Positions 1 through 11,900 of a DNA stretch of 64,000 nt are shown here, one piece after another. How positions within the stretch are numbered: position 1 is the stretch's first letter; each line of letters opens with the position of its first letter. Under the pieces are notes generated by a model. The model ran no database searches and was not told the DNA's origin. It saw only the letters and a program-made list of their open reading frames with translations. The position numbers and the translations under genes are program-made. Source of the DNA: Nemertoderma westbladi (taxonomy: Eukaryota; Xenacoelomorpha; Nemertodermatida; Nemertodermatidae); NCBI GenBank assembly GCA_032718475.1, contig JAUCBJ010004912.1, forward strand, positions 1-64,000, in the 5' to 3' direction.

Positions 1-75
1 GCTCGCCCCAAAGAGAAAATGACTCTTGCTAGCTTTAAAAAACTGCGTAAACGCCGTCCGCGCAAGAAAGACTAA
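1..75 (+). CDS. C-terminal coding end of an upstream gene (partial)
   Basis: Frame 1 is open from the first base to a TAA at 73-75. It encodes 24 residues ending in a strongly basic tail, KKLRKRRPRKKD. The basic run looks like a nuclear or nucleolar targeting tail, but that is inference from composition only. Codon use (cgt, cgc, ccg, aag) is richer in G+C than the AT-rich sequence that follows, which reads as 3'UTR or intergenic DNA. The family cannot be named from so short a piece. It could also be chance, since only 24 codons are visible. Confidence 0.4.
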   Translation, partial: ARPKEKMTLASFKKLRKRRPRKKD

Positions 76-2824
76 CTGTTTAGAGTATTTATGTATATTA
101 GAAATTGTGATTTTGTATATTTTATAGACTTAAATCCCATTTTCTGGGAGCGGTGTAAAAGCTTTTGTGGGATAACTGATTCGTTTGCCTTGCTAACCAG
201 TTCCCCCCCAGTCGCTAGAATACTCTAAAAAGGGATCTATAACTCGAATAGCGCAAGCTACCGGCTGATTGGCTGATTCGCTGTGCGAAGGGATCTGGGC
301 TACGTTTGATTGTCCAACCAGCTTGGGAAAGTATCTGCCTATAGGATTTGAGTTGATTTTGATTTCGACCTATCACAGATCTACTGAACTGAATTTTCCT
401 ATCTTTATGCTCTTTCTCTGTGTTGGGTGGAAGCCTTTGTAAATAAGGTTATTCTTATCAGTTTTCAGTGTTGTTGGTCTTTCTTTCCTGAGCCAGGAGA
501 GAACGGCTTGTAAATATTTTGTGCTTTTCTGTTTTAGTCTAACACTAGTAGGCTTAATTATAAAGGGCATATATCCGTTATCAACAAACCTAACACAACA
601 CTTAATATCAAACTAATGAACTTAACGCACACTGAATTACTGTGCATACTTTTATATTGTTATACTGCTATTTACTGTCAGTTCTTCATAATATGGTTGA
701 TGAATTATTATATTTGGAATAACGATAAATAACCCCGAAACCCAATATTCTTGATATACCGAAGGTAAGAGAGAAAGGTTACATATAACGATTGTGACTT
801 ATGTTAAATTGGTTTGAAGTGAATCTAATGTTATTTGATAGACCCTACATGAGTCAGTCCGTGTTCCTTTTATATATAACTAAAATCAGTGAAGATCGGC
901 AGATCAGTGTGCAGTATTGTGCAGCATTGTGTATGAGTGATCCTGATAACGAAGCATTTCCTAAAGAATGCGCCATATATGTGAATTATAACTAAGCCAT
1001 ATCGTTGTGAGTAGTTTAAGTCATAACTCTGTTTGTATAGATAGAGCGCCACGCCCTAAAGGAACTGTTAATATTTCCCGAAGGTGAATAATATTGTCAG
1101 AGATTATATAATATTGTCAGTCGAATAATACATTAGGCTTACATAGCAATAAGATTAAGCCGTCGAACCCAATCTCCCGGGTATATCCAGCGGGTGAATG
1201 ATCGCGCACAGATTGGTTTCGACTAGTGTAGTGAATTAAATACTTGTCATAGACTAAAAGTGATTTATTATCTAGAAGACATCATAATTTGGCGGGTTAA
1301 ACTGCCAAAGGTCTAAAAGCGCGAACAATCTCGGCAACTACTGGATCGTTTTCAATAAGGTTTTTTATTGTGTTCTGTAATAATTGAGGCTGGATTTGCG
1401 CATCATCATACCGACTGATAACTTCTTATAGCTTCTTTGAACCTCTATTGAACATTTCGGACATGACAGGGGTCATATTGAAATTTAATAATATTTTATG
1501 CTATTACTGGAACGGAAGTATTTGTATCCTCCAAAAATTGATCTGAGAATGTAGGAAATTTTCAAGCTTCCGAATGATATATAGTTTGTACACCAAGGAC
1601 CATAATGGGGTGGGGGTCATTCTACTGCTCTCTAAATGTTATGCAAATTCTTTAAACAAGTGTTAAAAATGCTATTTTTTAGCGTTTGACAGAGAAATAT
1701 GGTAATATGCAGGGATTTTTCAACCCTGAAAACATGATGAGCAGAATTTTCAGGCCTAGTTTCATATATAAAACATTTCACCGTTTAAAAATTCTGCAAT
1801 CTAAACAGAAATTACGTTCCGGACAATTTCTAAGTCGGTTTTGGCCACTTTTGATGAGAATGACCCTACACTACATCGGCCTACATATTAATATCATGGC
1901 CTAGTTAATATCAACAATAGTCAGCCAGTACACATACAGACATTGAACAACAAACTGTACTAGTACTGTAGTAGTAGTAGTACACCTATTGTTCTGTTTA
2001 TGGCTGCAAAGGGAACTATCTGGGGAATTTAACAATGTCTAACACTAACACAATCTAACACTACTGTAAGGCCTGTTTCCGCGCTGCTTTTTTTTGAGCT
2101 TTTTGTCAAGCTTTTTTTAAGTTTTATAAAGCTCAAAAAAAGCTTGGAAAAAAGCTACAAAAATGCACATTTACCCAACTGGTTAACTGGTATTTTCATT
2201 GTTTCCTAAACTTTTTCAGAAAGTATATAACGAGTTGGTTTACATTTCATCTATGATAGACATAGTTTTAACGTACAAATTTTCCGAACTACAGGAGGAC
2301 AGATCCGTGTTCTCCTTTCTCGATAAAGATAGACGTCAATCACTTATTTACTGTTGCTATATTGATGGTCCGATCTGCACTGCACTGTGCGTTCTACGGT
2401 GGATTACATACAGTAGATAGACAGTAACAGAACCAGTCAATCATAAGAGTAAAACCATCTGCTAAGAATCCAAGGAAATATTTTTTCGGTTACATTGTAC
2501 AGTTTTCTAGTTCGTACCGGTACAATTAGGACCATTATGTACAGTTTTATAGTATGTACCATTTGGACCACTTCGCCATGTGTTGATGGTTACCGTTGCA
2601 ATGCATTACGAAATTTTTCTTTGACTGACAATTCATTGTTATATAAATTTGAGAGCAGCTTGCAGAATACACGTATATATTATTTCTGACTGACAAAATA
2701 TCGTCATTCTTCAGAATCCTGTGGATCTGCAAACAACTGCATTAAAGAAAAGTTTCAAGGGGACAGACACCTCTAACGGCAACGCAAGTACATACTGCAA
2801 CGAAAAAGTATACTGCGAACAAGG
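76..2824. other. Intergenic region upstream of the modular secreted-protein gene
   Basis: AT-rich DNA with no long supported gene. It holds one coding-like minus-strand fragment (1297-1425, listed separately), a short pyrimidine/purine inverted repeat around 2090-2155 built on AAGCTTTTTT-type runs, and two loosely related stretches around 2490-2570 that share GTACAGTTTT and TAGTACC/GTACC words. A TATAAA-like word at 2641-2647 lies about 180 bp upstream of the ATG at 2825 and is a possible core promoter element. No CpG-island-like stretch was noticed. Confidence 0.4.
1297..1425 (-). pseudogene. Short coding-like fragment, broken
   Basis: On the minus strand, 43 codons are open down to a TAA at 1297-1299, with an ordinary protein composition (reads ...QLLQNTIKNLIENDPVVAEIV...). 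The frame continues upstream as coding-like sequence beginning at an ATG, but is interrupted by an in-frame TAA at 1426-1428. This looks like the C-terminal end of a decayed gene or mobile-element ORF, or a last exon whose acceptor is the CTATAAG just upstream. That acceptor lacks a pyrimidine tract. I do not recognise the family. Confidence 0.25.
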
Positions 2825-2915
2825 ATGAATCAAGTAACAACGGTGTTTCAGATGATGTTTTACTGGACAGTAATAGCACTGGTCATACTCATTTTCTCCG
2901 GATGTGTTACAAGTG
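2825..2915 (+). CDS. Exon 1: start codon and signal peptide
   Basis: The ATG at 2825 has an A at -3 (aaggATGa). Thirty codons encode a hydrophilic N-terminus, a hydrophobic core (tggacagtaatagcactggt region, reading WTVIALVILIF) and a small-residue end (SGCVTS) suited to signal-peptidase cleavage. The exon ends one base into the next codon, followed by GTAAGT at 2916. The split codon joins to AG at 23022 to give Glu. The 5'UTR limit is not visible. Confidence 0.75.
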
Positions 2916-5900
2916 GTAAGTCGAACTTGTTCAATGTTCAATAAACTGTACAGCCCAATGATTTACTGTAGTATATACAGTAAACGAATTCTAACTATTT
3001 ACATACTGTACTTGTGTGTAAAGTAGCACTTTACAGTGTGATGATCTGAGTGGCTTTGTTACACGAACGAAAGTTAGTGAGTGGGTAAAAATGCGTATGT
3101 AAACAACAAGTATATATGTAGTTTTATTCCAAAATTTGTGTTTTTTTTTTGATTTAAGGATACAGTAGCTACCAAAAACTAACTTTTTTGAATATTTTAA
3201 AATGGCGCCAAATTCAGAACTGAAAAAATAAGAATATTAACTATGTAGTTATTCTGAAAATTCTTAATTTCAAAATCTTTTCCAACCAAAATCTGTGATC
3301 AAGATCTGTGGATCCTGTGGCGGATCCCATAGAAGTAAAGACGGATCCCAGTAGGATCCGCGGATCCTAAAAACAGCGGATCCGCGGATACTTTAATAGT
3401 AGGATCGGCATGCTGCATTGCAGCTGCATTTTTAAGAATGCTGTGCCGGCTTGTCAACAAAATTGCACCGCCACAACTCCCTATCACCCATGACATTTGC
3501 TAGATCATCCGCATCTTTAAGGCCAGTGTCCTTTAAGATGCGTCTCAAGAAAGTCATGGGCTGTCCTCCATGCTTATTCACTCCATGAGGCTGCCAAAGT
3601 ACAAGATTATGCACTGGCTGGTCCTCACGGCGAAAGCAATGTCCTGCAAAGCGGAGGCGATTTTGTTCTAGTGTCAAGCTTGGGGGAACCAATGAGACAC
3701 CTCCAATGTTATATAGTGTCTGGTTGGAGATGTGTGCATTGTACTTGACACAATCTAAAAACAGCGGATCCGCGGATACTTTAATACTAGGATCGGCATG
3801 CTGCATTGCAGCTGCATTTTTAAGAATGCTGTGCCGGCTTGTCAACAAAATTGCACCGCCACAACTCCCTATCACCCATGACATTTGCTAGATCATCCGC
3901 ATCTTTAAGGCCAGTGTCCTTTAAGATGCGTCTCAAGAAAGTCATGGGCTGTCCTCCATGCTTATTCACTCCATGAGGCTGCCAAAGTACAAGATTATGC
4001 ACTTGCTGGTCCTCACGGCGAAAGCAATGTCCTGCAAAGCGGAGGCGATTTTGTTCTAGTGTCAAGCTTGGGGGAACCAATGAGACACCTCCAATGTTAT
4101 ATAGTGTCTGGTTGGAGATGTGTGCATTGTACTTGACACAATGTACCCGGCGTAGCATTCTTGTGAATGTGCCATCCAGAGATTTGGTGTCCTCAGCAGT
4201 TAGAGCCCAGCATGGACTCCCGTAGAGGAGTACTGGAACTACTGCTGCTCTAAATAATCGGACCTTAAGTTTCCGATTAATTCTAGGTGACTTCCAAATC
4301 CTGGAAAGCCTATTCAAGGCTGCCCATGCCTTTCCCTTACGTATTCGAAGGTCCTCACCTGACTTCCGGATCCATGATCCCAGGTAACAGAAGTCGTCCA
4401 CATGCTCAAGCATACCATCCTTTGAGCTTATGCTCATCCGATCAGAGACTTGCTGAGGACTTTCAAAGTTAACTGTCAGAATTTTGGTCTTTCTGGAGTT
4501 AATAAAAAGACCAACACTAGAAGCAGCATGTTCTAATGAGCTGAGGAGCCGCTGGGCTCCCTCTAATGATTCTGAGAGTACTCCTAAGTCATCAGCAAAG
4601 TCTAGATCAGTTAGGTACTTGGCAGGATTTCCTCGACTTCTGGAGCCAGTAGGTGGAGTTATCATCACCCCATCATCATTATGATGATCTAAGGACATGC
4701 GCAGAACATAGTCAACCACAATAATGAACAAGAATGGTGCAAGTGTGTCTCCTTGGAGGACGCCCCATAACACTTCAAATGGTTCTGTGTCACCGTCAAC
4801 AGTAGACACAAATGTTGTCGAACCATCGTATACTGATCTGATTGCTGCAATAATTTCATCAGGAATCCCATATAATGAAAGTATGCTGAACATACGTGAG
4901 CGAGAGACTGAATCAAAGGCCTTGAAGAAGTCAACAAAGATAACAGCCAGATGCCTGTCTTTCTTTTTTGATAACTTTTCAATTATCCTTCTAAGTGCCA
5001 AAATGGGCTCCATGGTCCCACGACCTTTACGGAACCCATTCTGATTTCCACGTAGCAGTCTCTCAATGGGATCCCTGATGCGATTTAATAGAATTCTATT
5101 GTATAGTTTTGCAGCAATCGAGATCAATGAGATTCCCCGAAAAGAACCATAGAGTGTTAGGTTGCCCTTCTTGGGAACTGGCACCAACTTATTTGTTTTC
5201 ATTTCTAGTGGGACTCTTGTTGTACGGTAATTGTATACTTTAATAGTCTATGGTATCCGCCGAATACAAATTTGTAAACCGCCCAAGACATATTGTTTCA
5301 GGTATTCAATCTAAGATAATAACTGGCCCACTAAATTTAGGTGCTTTGCAGCAGCTTGGCGGGTCGTACAGTACTGTATCTATAGTACAGTAGGTCATGG
5401 TCACTCACATGGTGCACTTTCTGGGTGGCATACGCGTCATTGATAACAGGGCCATGCGCCCAGTCGCCTCCCAACTCGCGTTTTTGCCCTTTTTACTCAG
5501 TGTGTTTCTGGCATACTTGCTCGCCGAAGTTAGCCTTGGGATTAACTGACTAAATAGCCGAGACGTAGGCCGCCAGATCTTGCTCGGGAGGGCCTGTGGT
5601 AAACTATATTCTGAACGTGCTAACTCTGACGCAGCTCTGCTAGCTAGCTCGGTAGCAGGCCGTCAGCCTTCACTCAAGACCCACTACAGTACTTTGCCCC
5701 CTGTACAAAGTGGCTCTGTGGTTATTTATAACGGATATAATTTTCGGGGTAAAGTTTCGCTAATCTCATATGCCCAAACCGGACCACCGGGACCGCTGTT
5801 TGGACATAGCAATGTGTTTACAAAGAACCGAGTTTCTATAGCGCGGAAGCTGTATCAAGTAATTTTGCAACTGTGGTGACTACAATTTTAGACTAAATTG

Positions 5901-8900
5901 TTGTGTTATTTGATATATTATTGTTGATATTATTACGGCCAATTTTGTCCGTAATAACAAAATTACGAGGGCCACTTTGTCTCCGAACGGATCCAAAATC
6001 CCAGTCACCCGGTTTCTATTTTTCCTCTCCCCAGATGTTTTTATATGTTTATTTCTTATATTAATATTTATCACTAAAATTAAGATATTAACATCTGGAA
6101 ATTAGAAATCATCGTTATTTTTAACACAATAGCCTTATAAAGTCATAAAGTCCATATAAAAGTCGGCTAGCGGGAAATAGAGCTGAAAGTACTGTAATTA
6201 TATTATTTAAGGGGATTTTGTAGCGGGAAAAGCCAGGCTTCGACTCTCAAGACTATCAATTAATTATAAGCCGTTTGGGAGTTTTCTACTCCGAGGGCGT
6301 GATAAATCTTTTACATAGCCAGAGAAAAACTGTTGAACAGACTGCAAACTTGTGTCTCTGCAGTAAAAGGTACGAAGTACTGTAGACGCTCAATTTAAAC
6401 TTGCCTGTCCGTAAAATTCCTTCGGCTTGTAAAAAAACTAATTTTCTCTCACAAAATGATTTTTTTCGCGCAAAAACTAATTTTTTCTCGGAAATTTAAT
6501 TTTTTCGCGCAAAAGTAAATTTTTAGGCGCAAAAACTAAATTTTTTTATTTGCGCCAAAACATATTTTTGCACGCAAAAACCTATTTTTGATGCAAAAAA
6601 TCGATACGTGAAAAATTTGCCACAAATTCGAATAAAATACCAAATGTATGCCATACTGTATTATACTGTAATTATTGTTGGCTAGTCGGATGCCAAGAGG
6701 CTAAAGTTGAAAGCAGTGACAACATGTTAATGCCAATTCCACATTGGTAGACGATGGTTTTATTTTGGTAATATTGATGTGTTTTTTTCGTACTGTAGTT
6801 GTAGGATCTGTCTGGGGCATCGTTGTAGCAGGCCAGAAGATGCCCTGCTCTATGTGACGGGATACGAGTTGGCGAGGATCCCGATCGGATTTTGTGTAGT
6901 GGTTCATACGCGTCGCCGCGTGCCAATGGCTAAAGGCTAAAGGCTTGGGACTGGAAGGCCGAAGGCCGATATAATAAACTGAGTTAATAACTGAGTCCGT
7001 GATTATTAGTAATGTCAGATATATGAGCATCATTAATACAGCACAATAGTAGCAGTAATGGCGATGGTTGAAAACTGTTTGACTTCTACACTCTACATAG
7101 CCAACTGAAGCACAATTGACAGAGTAACGGTTATATATATTACACCGGATACACATTCCTATCTAGGATTGGCCTACCAATGAATGCGCGATAATTAATG
7201 GTAAACCGCCCCATCATTGGTAGATCTATTCTCTGGCCAAACCCATTTTCCCTGGCCCTATGCTAGCTTCCTCCTGAGATGGGCTAATCTGCTGGGATTT
7301 CTCTCTCTCATCTCTCATCTCTCTCTAGCTGGCAATGCATATTGCCCTGGTGTCTTCGTTATGCGATATTATATTGGTAATATCGCATATCCGATTATGA
7401 TTCGTAAATCATACCTTTCCCCATTTTCCGCTGGGTGGTGCAGCGAATTGGATCCGCTAACGCTTCCCCCATGCTATCACCCAAAGTGCGCTCCAATTCC
7501 GCTGGAATCCAGTCTAGTACTGGATGTGGGGTGGAATTTTTTCTTGGGGCCAGTTTTCCAGACTGGCCCCTCTGGGTCTGTTCTCGCTACCCACCCTTGG
7601 TACATCTGCGAGCTAAGTTGTACTGAGGCATCTGGCGTCTCTGTTTAGACGATCTCCTCACTTCCTCCTCACCTCATTAGTCCCGTTGGACTCATCCTCC
7701 ACTCCGCTCGCTCCCCACATTTGAATTTTCGCGTCCTTCATCTTTTCCCAAACCTTCGCACCTCCTCACCATATTCCTATCGTACTCAACCCCGTTTTAC
7801 TCTCACTCTCTACACTCCTGTTGGGCTTCACATAACCCTGCATACGCGCGCTGTATGTATGGTAAGTGAGCCTTTTGTCTCGTCCTCGTGTTTCAGTCAA
7901 TTAGTCCCCAGTCCCAGTAGCTAATTGGAAAAGGTTACATGTGACTACAGTACATTGTATGATGGTTATATATGATCATACTGCGATTGATTACTTTATA
8001 AATCTTATTTATATTATTTATAATTTGGGTGGGAATATCTTACTTTAGTCTACAATTCCGGCGCTGCCTTCCAGGCATCCTGATGCTTTCTCGTCATTAA
8101 ATGACATCAGCGAACGACATCCGGAGCGTCGGTCTAGAAATTTATCCCATCCTGCCAGTTCATCGTAGTTCTACTCTTTTATCCTCGTCCTGGCTTGGGC
8201 GCTCCCTGCCATCCCGTTTGTTCTTAGTCGCGGATGTACTAACCCACCCACGGTTTTACTAATCCCTGTTTTCAGTTCCCTGGGCGTGGTTGTTACAATC
8301 TCTCGATAACGCTTCGCTGGTGGTTCCACAAGTGTCCCTCCTACCCATACCCCCGGTTGCGCCCCTCGGGATGTTTCTTATCTCGCAGGATATGAGCTCT
8401 CATAATAAATCCTAAACTCCACCCTGTTGTTCAATGACCAGACCACACATCCAGGTGTCACTGGGTATTGGTGACCCCTCCGTGCGGCGCGGTTGTCGTT
8501 ACCTCCCGGCAGCCTGGCGGGCGAATGGCAATTTCGTCTCGGTCGACCGAGGTTTTCCTTTACATGGAACATTCCACCCCGTTACGACACAGTGGAGAAG
8601 CCTGCCGATCGTTTTATCCACCTTTATCCAATGTCACATGGATCCCCACTAGCCGTTACCTTTGTCACCGTTTCCCCACCATCCCAATCTCTCATCAAAC
8701 TGATGGTGCCTTGGTAAGGCTCAGTATGACAAGAGACGACCAATTCTACCTGAATCAGTGTTAAAATCTGGGATGGCCTACCCCTTTCTCCTCTTCTCCC
8801 TTATGTGTTGATACCCTAATTTGTAATTTTTTCCGTTACCTTTTAATTATGATTGTAGACTATATATGGTCCCATTGACACGGCCTTAGTACTTATTAAG

Positions 8901-11900
8901 TACGTTAGCACCTAGTGCTCATTAGACGTACTTAATGTGTACTCATCTAATCCTAAATGTGGTACTATGTACCCTTCTAATCCTAAATATAGTACGTATT
9001 ATGTACTACTATTGGTCCCATTGACCCGGCGTAAGTATAGTACGTATTATGTACTACTATAATAGTAGTACATAATACGTACTATACTTACACCGGGTCA
9101 ATGGGACCAATAATTGGTCCCCTTGACCCGGCATTAGTGCGTATGTAATTATGTACATTAGTACAGGTGTACTCTTCAGACGTATATATTGTACAGTATA
9201 TATGTTAGTACGTTTGTACTCATCAAGCGTACGTAATTGTGTCTACCTACTCCTAAATATTATGTACATTAGTACAGGTGTACTCATCAGACGTACGTAT
9301 ATATGTTAGTACATTTGTTCCCATCAGACGTATGTAATATTCATCTAGACCTAAATAACATGTACGTTGGTAAAGGTGTACTCATCAGACGTATGTATTG
9401 TATATACGTTAGTACGTTTGTACCCATCGGACGTACGTAATGTTCATCTAAACCTAAATAATATGTACGTTAGTACAGGTGTACTCATCAGATGTTTGTA
9501 TGTACGTTAGTACGTTTGTACACATCGGACGTACGTAGTTATATTTTTATTTTATTATTTTTATATTTTATTTGTGGGAAGGGTGTATCGCCCTCATTCC
9601 CACCCCCTCAGTCCAATTTATTGGACGACTCATCAACCTAAGGCCGATTCATCCAGCAGGCAACATTACCACTGCCCTCTTGTAGGTCTTCTTATTCTTC
9701 TCCCCACTCCCCTTGTCAATCCTAACTCCCTCGGATATGACCTTCCCTTCTCCTCCAGCCTAAGATCCGACCTTTCCATCACCCCACAGAACTCTTCATC
9801 GTCCCCTGGTGGCAGAATGCCACCCTTCATCTTGTTGTCACTTGGTGGCAGAATGCCACCCTTCATCTCATCGTCACTGGTACATTCCACCTCTGCTGGC
9901 CTCCCCCTCAATATGTGCGCCAGCGTTAAAGCCCCCAATGACCCTTGGTCATCCTTCGGTACGCATAATGGCTTCCATTTAATGCCCCCTCGCACTCTGC
10001 CAGCCCCGTGTTCAACACGTCTCCTTTAACTTCCCCGTTCCTATCACCCTTCATTATCGGCTCCTCTCCCTTTGATCAACCTTCTTATATCCCCTCCCTT
10101 TCCACCTTATCTTCTTATTCGATCCCCCTGGTATCTGTATACTCTTTAATTGGATCAACGTCTCTTACGGATATCTCTCCGGATATCTCGCCGTCCACTC
10201 TTCCCCACCCTCGTACCGGACTGGCGTCTCTTCCAGACATCTCCACAGATATCTCGCCATCTGCTCTTCCCCATCCTCGTACCGGACAGCGTCAGTAGCG
10301 TCTCTTCCAGACATCTCTCCGGATATCTCGCCATCCACTCTCTTGCTGTTTCTTCTCGTCCTATCTCTTCTATCAACGGCATTTCTCTGGACTCATTCTC
10401 CACCCTTTCCACTATGCGAGGTTCCAGATCCATACCCGCCCATGACTGCTGATATCCTTCCCCGGGCCGCTTCACATATCGTATCTCCCCATCGCCCATC
10501 TTTCACTGCTGCTCTACTTCCCCAATGGTACCAGACAGCATGCATCCAGAAGTTTCGGGTGTGTGAAATGAAATGCTGGATTTAATAGGCCCAGTAAGCG
10601 TCCATCCAAATGGCGTTAGGTTCGCCACTGGGTCTCGCTCCTTATCGTTCCCAAATATCGTTTATAGCCTCTCATGGGCTGCCAGGCAATCCATCCCGAC
10701 TATCAGAGACACTTTCGGCACATCGAGGTCTGGTGTCGACAGGTCAATTGGGTCCAGGTGCTGATATTGCTCGACCTCAATCTTCATCGGCCACCAGGCA
10801 TTGATGTTTATGGATTGAATAATACATATAGGGTCTATAGTCGCTCCATAGTTGGAACCGGGAGTTACAGCCCCTATCCAACACCTTCCTGTTCTCATCG
10901 GAAGAATTTCATCCTTGGCGGATATGGTGGTGACCACCATCTTACTCGACCTAGTCTTTAGTTGTCTTGCAGCCTATCTGCTATCCAGCTTTCCCACTAA
11001 ATGTATTGTCATTACCCCCCCCCCCCCCCCCCCACTTGTCCAGTCACACCAGTTCTGTGTTGGTCGTCCGGTACCTGTAAGTGGAGTGTTAACAAAAGTT
11101 TCCATCACCCTTGGTTCTTCGTAAATACTTCCAGGAACCAGCTTTGCTCTCTGATAAACCCAGTTTCACCAGTTCTAATCGGCGTTTCTGTTTCGCCTGA
11201 TACTGCATTAACCCTCTCAACCAGGTATGCATATCATCCCGCATTCTCTTACCAGCCATCTCCCTTTCTCTGTCCTCTCTAATACTCTGGTCGGCCAACA
11301 TGTTTTCCCTCTCAATCCTCTCAGCTTTCCTCGCATCTCGTCTTTACACTCATTCACATCCTTCACTTCCCATTCTCTGCACTCACTCAGTTCCTTCTCA
11401 ACCCACTCCGCCTCCCTTGCATCCCGCTATTTATAGTCTCTTGCCACTTTCTCGGCTCTCTCTTTACATTCTCTTGCTAACTCCCTTTCCCTCTCTAACA
11501 TCGTAATCCCCTCATCCAATTGTCTCTCTAATTCTCTTTGGTCCAATGGACCATGTCTAGCTGACACACCAGACCTATCTCTAACACCCTTATTGCTTTT
11601 GCGGAGGGTGTAGCGGACTTTTCGGTTACGACAGACTCCCAATGCCTGCTGGTTTTACTTTATTGCGCCTGCTGGGGTTTTTACTAACGGGTGACACCGA
11701 ATCCTCCGGGTCAACATCGGGTTCGGCGTCGTTCGAAACCGCCCATCCCACTAACTTAATCCCCCGTGCATCCACCAGATAAGGTCCTATGTACACTACA
11801 CAATACGGCATTACCCCAGATCGCCACAATTCAAACAGTTCTGTGGTGAGGTGACCCCTCTCACCTTCCCATTCGCCAATTGCCCCCGCCCAAATCATAC

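Larger units (their letters stand above)
3299..5245 (-). mobile_element. LINE-A: 5'-truncated non-LTR retrotransposon
   Basis: A minus-strand copy that keeps the reverse-transcriptase half of a LINE. Coding homology begins abruptly near 5240, with the endonuclease region missing, as expected for incomplete reverse transcription. The 3' part carries a 388-bp tandem duplication and ends in a GGATCC-rich stretch (3300-3380). Two decayed relatives occur at 46549-51802 and 62310-62490. The element sits in intron 1 of the modular gene, in antisense orientation. Confidence 0.8.
5246..6852. other. Intron 1 sequence between LINE-A and the LTR element
   Basis: No coding sequence I can support. Contains a divergent short-unit repeat at about 6425-6605 built on CGCGCAAAAACTAATTTTTT-like words. 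The segment 6848-6852 (CTCTA) is the left target-site duplication of the LTR insertion. Confidence 0.4.
7477..9560 (-). other. Non-coding 3' internal region of the LTR element
   Basis: C/T-rich on the + strand (G/A-rich on the element strand) from 7640 to 8800. No recognisable integrase, RT or env was found. 8870-9545 is filled by a diverged repeat rich in GTACGT/TTAGTAC words and includes a near-perfect 50-bp palindrome (listed separately). Confidence 0.5.

Noticed and set aside
373-570. 65-codon minus-strand ORF
   Set aside because: Composition is protein-like (Lys-rich), but it has no recognised motif, splice context or partner. Too short to support.
7217-7648. 143-codon + strand ORF beside the left LTR
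   Set aside because: It spans the LTR and the CT-rich internal region, on the strand opposite to the element, with no protein-like motif. Chance frame.
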